Below, piece by piece: positions 58,560 through 64,000 of a stretch of DNA of 64,000 bases. Location of the stretch: positions 28,983,501 to 29,047,500 of the forward strand of contig NC_135359.1 in NCBI RefSeq assembly GCF_051622035.1, read 5' to 3'. Under the pieces are notes generated by a model. That model was not told the DNA's origin. It ran no database searches and saw nothing but the letters and a program-made list of their open reading frames with translations. The DNA comes from Arctopsyche grandis (lineage: Eukaryota > Arthropoda > Insecta > Trichoptera > Hydropsychidae). Each line of letters opens with the position of its first letter. Position 1 is the first letter of the stretch. The position numbers were made by a program, and so were the translations under genes.

Positions 58560-59110
58560 TTCACAATAATCTGAAAAGTCACTGTAGCGCGCACCCCTTT
58601 GTATTCATGTGACAAAGTGACGTATAAAGGCGTCAAAAGGAACAACAATGTCAATTTTATACGAGAAAATTCCCAATAATTCGCCTAGAAAGAAAGGAGG
58701 AAAGAAACGTGCATAAATTTGGCAGACGCGTCGGGCGTACGACACGCGCAATACGCACGACTTGCGCGTCGGATCGCGCCAATCCGACCGCGGATAAATT
58801 GCCCCTCCGGTCTTAGCCATTTCCTTCCATTTTCCACGGCCGGAACTAGCCGTCGGAAAAGCCACTGAGTAGAAAAAAAGTACGAATGGAACATAGAGAG
58901 AGGGAGAAGAAAGCCACCCGAATTCGACTATGAAAATTGACTCGAACGAGTGCGGATTGAATCGATTTAATTTTTTTTCGCCCTCGAACGAAAAGCAATC
59001 TCCGATCTAAATTGTCGACCCGACTTCGGAAAAGTGACTAAAACTATTGAATCAATGAGTGGAGAGTTTTGCGTTGACTATTTACCCAATGCCAATGTAG
59101 ACGCAGTGAT
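58560..59110. other. GC-rich unique island
   Basis: Strong CG content (CGCGTCGGGCGTACGACACG) and GGAAAAGCC / TTTTCCACGGCC words. No coding frame is supported. Candidate regulatory DNA. Confidence 0.35.
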
Positions 59111-59216
59111 TGCTCAGTCTGTGAAGAGTTTTGCTTGTCATTGAATACTTTATTCTATTATATTTCTATTTTTATTAGGTTAAGGATGATAAATTTATCA
59201 TATTTTATTACATGTT

Positions 59217-59642
59217 TATACCAGGAAGGCCTTACGGGTAAACCCCGATGCGCCTTCCTGGCCAATTACAAACAATATAGCATTTTTATTATAAAAGTCG
59301 CTGAATTATGAGACACTGAAAACTCGCAAATTAACGAAGCATCTATGAATTGTATATAAATTTTATTGTACATTAATCATACTCAAATAGTGGTGACATA
59401 GTAGGTAGGAATGTTTTTAGCCAATTTTTAATCGGGAACCGTTTCAACAGTGAAATCGGATAAAGTTGGCAAACTCTGGTAGGAAACGATCAACCTGGAG
59501 TCATAAATATCCAGGTCTGACTAGCAGCACTACAGATATACTCAGAAAAATTCTTTTCAATTGAGGTTGGCTCATGGGATCGAACCCGGCGCCTCTCGGT
59601 GATAGACAGAAGCTTAACGACTAAGATATACTGCTAGCTTAA
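59217..59642 (-). mobile_element. tRNA-derived SINE 10
   Basis: Tail hairpin CCAGGAAGGC / GGCCTTCCTGG, common body, and a head with GGTTCGATCCC and GTTAAGCTTCTGTC on the minus strand: the head variant shared with SINE 7. Confidence 0.85.
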
Positions 59643-59644
59643 TA

Positions 59645-59765
59645 TAATAGCGCTGTTCTGTTTGTCTGTGTGACTGTGTAAGATAATGCTCGCCGTACTA
59701 TAATAGTCATTTCGATTTGACATACATACATACATATGTATGTCACTGCTAAAACGTATATACAA
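59645..59765 (+). mobile_element. Helitron-like repeat C, start fragment
   Basis: GATAATGCTCGCCGTACTAT and CGATTTGACATACATAC match the beginning of repeat C. Confidence 0.5.
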
Positions 59766-60085
59766 AGATATAATAAAAAACGAAAAAAAAGATATTCATA
59801 TTTGATGAATTTATCTACGTTTTTATGACAATATGTCCAATTTTTTCCCTTCTTAATTTAAAACCAACTAACTTTAACAAGATGACTATGGAAAAATTTA
59901 AACTTCGAAATTCAAAAACCTCGTTTTTCAAAGTTTTTCAGCATCTCCATAATGCCCTTCCTGAAAGCAATAGAAGTTCTAATAACATTGATGCTTTCTT
60001 GAAGGGTGTTAATGGATAGCTTTGTGGAAGATGATTTATATTTTTTTGTTGTTATTTTAAATACATACATACATATATACAAATA
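59766..60085. other. Unassigned stretch
   Basis: A 64-codon frame (59825-60019, +) with no recognised domain; otherwise AT-rich. Confidence 0.35.
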
Positions 60086-60523
60086 TACCAGGAAGGCTTA
60101 ATAGGTAAACCCCAAATGCGCCTTCCTGTTCCACATAATATTACATAGATACATGTAAATCTAAACAATATCTAACATCTATGGTCAGATATTACAAACA
60201 TCGTATTAATACGATAAATAACGATGAATCACTTTCATGTAACAATACGAATTTTATATTCGATAAACAACCACAGAGACATCTATGGTGAGCAATATGG
60301 CGAAACCTAAGATATAACAATAACTAAAGGTTCGCAACAGAAAATTGGGAAGGAAACGTCAATTTTACAGGAATCGTTCAATGAAAATCAGTAAAATTGG
60401 CCAATTCTGATAAGAAACGATCGACCTCGACAAACCAAAGTCTGGCCAACAGCGAGACAATCGAACTCATAACATACAGTACGAAATAATTCAACATTCA
60501 ACACTAGACCACGCTGCTGGTTA
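60086..60523 (-). mobile_element. tRNA-derived SINE 11
   Basis: First tail type (CCAGGAAGGC stem), body, and second-type head ending CCAGCAGCGTGGTCTAGTG on the minus strand. Confidence 0.8.
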
Positions 60524-60588
60524 AATTTGTTATTTTGTGTTATATGTATTAGAAGTTTGCTATATAAATATGTAAATAAATAAATCTC

Positions 60589-60673
60589 AAAATTTGGCAA
60601 TTTTTATTAAAAAAAAATGCTGCGAAAATGTTAATTTATAGCATTTTTTTTTAAATAAAAATTGCCAAATTTT
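60589..60673. repeat. Hairpin of about 32 bp per arm
   Basis: AATTTGGCAATTTTTATTAA followed by an A-run is mirrored after a loop of about 18 nt (GCGAAAATGTTAATTTAT). It lies between two SINEs. Confidence 0.75.
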
Positions 60674-60699
60674 AAGAAATTTTCGAGACATTTGTGCTG

Positions 60700-60882
60700 A
60701 AAACTTGAAAAATTGCTTACCTTTCAATGAAAATCAGATAAATTGGCAAACCTTGTTAGCAAATGGTCGACCTGGAGTCACAAATCAAGGTCTGGACAGC
60801 GGCAACCAGTGGGACTCGAACCCGTGACTACTTTATTCGAAAGCATTATATGCTAACCACTAGTCCGTGCTGCTGGCTAATG
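60700..60882 (-). mobile_element. SINE 12, head and partial body
   Basis: The minus strand reads CCAGCAGCACGGACTAGTGG, GTTAGCATATAATGC, and box B GGGTTCGAGTCCC, then the body; 3'-truncated. Confidence 0.8.
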
Positions 60883-60959
60883 TAGTAAAATGAAAGAATT
60901 CTTTAAACAGCATAATCTATTTAAAATTATTCACATTATAAGCATAACTTCATTAATTT

Positions 60960-61535
60960 GATCAAATTTGCACCTGAATTAACCGTATTTTTCGATCACC
61001 TCTCATATACTTCGATTATAAAGCGAAAGCTTTAATTAGTAGTTTTAATAAAGTGCCGTTTTATCGACGACGATTTTATTTTCGCCGAACAAAGAAAGAC
61101 TTTTTCAAGGCTGACGAGGAGTACGGGGACAAATCATATTCCCCGAGTGTCCCAAAGGACTCGACCCTATTAAGGACCTACACCTCCTCCCCGACCTCCC
61201 GACCACCCAGCTCCACCCACTTAACATTCGCATCACCTTTTCTATAGGTCTGATAATGTGCGCCGATGTTTTTACGATCGAAATTTAATTAGACGCTCTC
61301 GGGCAAACAATGACCCGACGCTTTTCTCACTTTACGAGTGCTCGAACCCACTCGGGTTTCACTCGCTCCTCGCCATTTATTCCTCTCGATGATAAACGAG
61401 AGGTTGTATAATTAAAATTATGCGAGAGCTCGTTCCAGTGAGCGACGGGAAAGTACAACTAAAATAATTAAGGGATATTTGTATGTGTCCGTGACATAAC
61501 GCTCGCTATACATACAGAACCGTCGTGGGACTTAG
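60960..61535. other. GC-rich unique island
   Basis: CG-containing unique DNA at about 61060-61440 with a C-rich tract at 61170-61220. A CATTACG-poor remnant of repeat C (GTGACATAACGCTCGC) lies near 61490. No gene. Confidence 0.3.
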
Positions 61536-61540
61536 CGTAA

Positions 61541-61755
61541 GCCAGCAGCAGGGCTCCCTGGTTGCGTTGATACTAAGCACCGAGAGGGCGCCGGATTCAA
61601 TCCTATGAGCTGACCACGATTGAAATTAATTTATTCAGAGTATAATCTTTAATGCTGCTGTATATACTATAATCTTGATTTGGATATTTGTGACTCCAAG
61701 TCGATCATTTCCTATCGGAGTTTGACAATTTATCTGATTTCATTGTTGAAGACGT
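61541..61755 (+). mobile_element. SINE 13, 3'-truncated
   Basis: Head GCCAGCAGCAGGGCTCCCTG, box B-like CGGATTCAATCC, then the body start to CATTGTTGAAGA. Confidence 0.75.
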
Positions 61756-61764
61756 GCAGTTGTT

Positions 61765-62290
61765 ATAGCCAGCAGTTTGGCTTAGTGGTAGCGTATATAT
61801 TTAGCACCACTGAGGTCAAAGGTTTGAGTCCTCGCCATCTGCTGGTTAGATTTGGGGGTTTTGTGACTCCAAATCGATCGTTTCTCTATCAGAGTTTGCC
61901 AATTTTATCTGATCATTGCTGAAGCGGTTCCTTAAAATTGGTATTAGATCTAATCCTGTTGTCACAAAAATCTGCCTGTGTATAATTTGTAATAATTATA
62001 CACAGTAATCTATAGATATCTCTATAGACATCTCTATAATTTCGTATTTATTATATGTATAAAAATTGTACTCAAAAAAATCTAAAAATAATCCATAGAT
62101 GTCTCTATGATTATTATTTCTGATTAATTGTTATATGATATATACTCTGATTGTATATGTATTACTGTATTTCTGATTTCTGATTGTTTATGTATTCTGT
62201 ATTTCGTTAATGTACACCCGTCGCATTGGAGCAAAATCTGTAATGACGAGTGTACATTGATTTGTAACAATAAAATAAACAAATAAAATA
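61765..62290 (+). mobile_element. tRNA-derived SINE 14
   Basis: Full length: TAGCCAGCAGTTTGGCTTAG head, body, second tail type (CGTCGCATTGGAGCAAAATC, then GACGAGTGTACAT) and an (AATAAAATAAAC)n end. Same subfamily as SINEs 9 and 16. Confidence 0.9.
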
Positions 62291-62722
62291 TATAGCCAGC
62301 AGTATGGCTCAGTGGTAGCGTGTATGTTTAGCAACAAGTGATTATTGGGTTCGAGTCTGCTATACTGCTGGTCAGACTTGGGTGTTTGTGAGTCCAAGTC
62401 GATCGTTTCTTATCAGAGTTTGCCAATTCTATCTGATCATTATTGAAACAGTTCCTTAAAATTGGCAAAAAATCTTCATACCTGTTGTCACAAATCTTCT
62501 GTATTATGTATGTATAATTTGTAAAAAAATATGTTCAAATCTAAATCCATAGATGTCTCAATGGATTGATTATTTAATTAATTGTTAATTTCGTTCTTCA
62601 GCTTGTCGAAATACAATTTATTTAATAAAATTCTGCATTGTTTGTAATTAATTGTCCAGGAAGGCGCATTGGGGTGTTCCTGTTAAGCCTTCCTGGGAGT
62701 ATTTAAAAATAAAATAAAATAA
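62291..62722 (+). mobile_element. tRNA-derived SINE 15
   Basis: Best-preserved first-tail copy. The acceptor-stem-like CCAGCAGTA pairs with TACTGCTGG. Box A is TGGCTCAGTGGT and box B GGGTTCGAGTC. The tail hairpin is CCAGGAAGGC / GCCTTCCTGG, then (AAAAT)n. Confidence 0.92.
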
Positions 62723-62724
62723 TA

Positions 62725-62976
62725 TGAGCCGTTATATTTGAAAGTGGCAAAAGTATACTTTTCTTCATTTCAAGAAATATTTCGCATAACAATAAATATA
62801 ATGTTTAACAATGTTTAAAAATACTGGTGGCCTGTAATTCAATTATTCTGCTTTTCCAAGATTCCGGACATATTAAAATTAAAATAAGTGATGGCAATTT
62901 GTGAATTAATTCTAACAGAAATAGTGTTTTTGGAACTAAAAATTGGACTTCCGCCACTCTCAAATAAAACGGCTCA
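62725..62976 (+). mobile_element. MITE family H (copy 2)
   Basis: 252 bp with ends TGAGCCGTTATATTTGAAAG and CTCTCAAATAAAACGGCTCA, flanked by TA on both sides. It sits exactly at the A-rich tail of SINE 15. Confidence 0.8.
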
Positions 62977-63048
62977 TATATGTTTTTTCAGAGAGAACAC
63001 ATTTCATTGACCGCTACTGTAAATATTTTATATTTTACATATTTTTTA

Positions 63049-63470
63049 CTGTCACAAATCAATACACACTCGCCATTACAGATTTGCTCCAATGCGACGG
63101 GTGTACGTTAATGAAATACATAAACAATCAGAAATACAGTAATACATACATATACAATCAGAATATATAGAATATAACAATTAATCAGAAATAATAATCG
63201 TAGTGACATCTATGGATTTCAGATTACTGTGTATAATTAATACAAATTATACACAGGCAGATTTTTGTGACAACAGGATTAGATTTTTTAATACCAATTT
63301 TCAGGAACCGTTTCAGCAATGATCAGATAAAATTGGCAAACTCTGATAGAGAAACGATCGATTTGGAGTCACAAAACCCCCAAATCTAACCAGCAGTGGC
63401 GAGGACACGAACCTATGACCTCAGTGATGCTAAATATATACGCTATCACTAAGCCAAACTGCTGGCTTAT
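63049..63470 (-). mobile_element. tRNA-derived SINE 16
   Basis: Full length on the minus strand. Differs from SINE 9 at only a few positions. Confidence 0.9.
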
Positions 63471-63479
63471 ATGTACATA

Positions 63480-63987
63480 CTGTCACGTTCCAATGAAAAA
63501 TGAAATAATTTTTCTTTTTTAAAACTACTTAGTTAACTAACCTAGATTTCTGTATTATTATTATAACATTACATTTATCTTATTGGTAGAACTTAATTAT
63601 GGAACGGAGAATTTAAATGAGATACGTAGAACTGTTTCACTTCAACTTAGCTCCACTATTTAAATTTGTTCTGCTGCTGATGTGTTGACTGCTACTCTCG
63701 GAGTCTCGATGGTATCGACTACCACTCTCGAAGTCTTGATGGTGATGGCTACCACTCTCAGAGTTTCGATGGTGATGACTTACTTAAATTCTAACAGTAA
63801 TGAGTTTATATACTCTTTTATAAAACAATGTAGTGTTAAAGACACGTGTCGTACAGTTTTGGTTAGTAAGTGCTTAAAGTGTGCTATAAATCTATGGTGC
63901 TACTTATTAAATTAGGTGTGCCACAAATCAATGGTGCGTCTTATCCCTACTGGTCAGTCGACTACATTGATAACCGAGGTATATAAC
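63480..63987 (+). mobile_element. Candidate solo LTR
   Basis: Starts TGTCACGTTCC and ends GTATATAACA, as LTRs do. It contains a TATA-like GTTTATATACTC and three tandem units of about 30 bp (63687-63777, CTACTCTCGGAGTCTCGATGG type). The last 160 bp recur at 49510-49678. No target duplication was found, so the limits are tentative. Confidence 0.4.
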
Positions 63988-64000
63988 AATATATGTAAAA

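Noticed and set aside
62291..62370. Cloverleaf-like segments with box A and box B as genuine tRNA genes
   Set aside because: They head repeated SINEs of about 430 bp, vary between copies and carry extended acceptor stems; no isolated tRNA was found.

Overview
The window looks like nuclear DNA of an insect or another arthropod. It is AT-rich, has spliced genes with short GT-AG introns, is full of (TACA/TATG)n microsatellites, and carries a dense load of tRNA-derived SINEs, Jockey-like LINE fragments, Helitron-like pieces, piggyBac/Tc1/Harbinger elements and palindromic MITEs. The order cannot be fixed from sequence alone. There are no bacterial genes, operons, rRNA, authentic tRNA genes or CRISPR arrays.

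Two host genes can be modelled with confidence, as a divergent pair in the middle of the window. On the minus strand, 35029-32415 holds a nine-exon TAPT1-family membrane protein gene (about 609 aa). On the plus strand, 36422-39262 holds a two-exon NRBF2 (Atg38-like) gene of 296 aa, whose tiny first exon encodes only eight residues. Inside the 1.95-kb NRBF2 intron are a foldback minisatellite element (37289-37768) and a possible nested two-exon small gene (36710-38137).

The flanks, 1-32 kb and 39.4-64 kb, hold no recognisable host gene. They alternate between mobile-element debris and unique islands of higher GC that may be regulatory. Notable elements are an apparently intact, intron-containing Tc1-type transposon (42310-43983); an 818-bp Harbinger derivative inserted into a SINE (40617-41434); a TTAA-flanked element inserted into another SINE (45315-45835); a piggyBac relic lacking its catalytic core (54009-55115); two piggyBac-type MITEs (31744-32244, 51903-52423); a palindromic MITE with a 9-bp target duplication inside a Helitron-like repeat (27298-27614); and several long palindromes (7682-8075, 23496-24076).

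The most interesting pattern is shared by retroelements that differ in body. A Jockey-like LINE and two SINE tail types all end in a stem-loop with nearly the same loop (GCATTRGRG...CTGTWA) but unrelated, self-complementary stems. This looks like a structural tag for one retrotransposition machinery. The SINEs also look modular: several tRNA-like heads, one common body, two tails.
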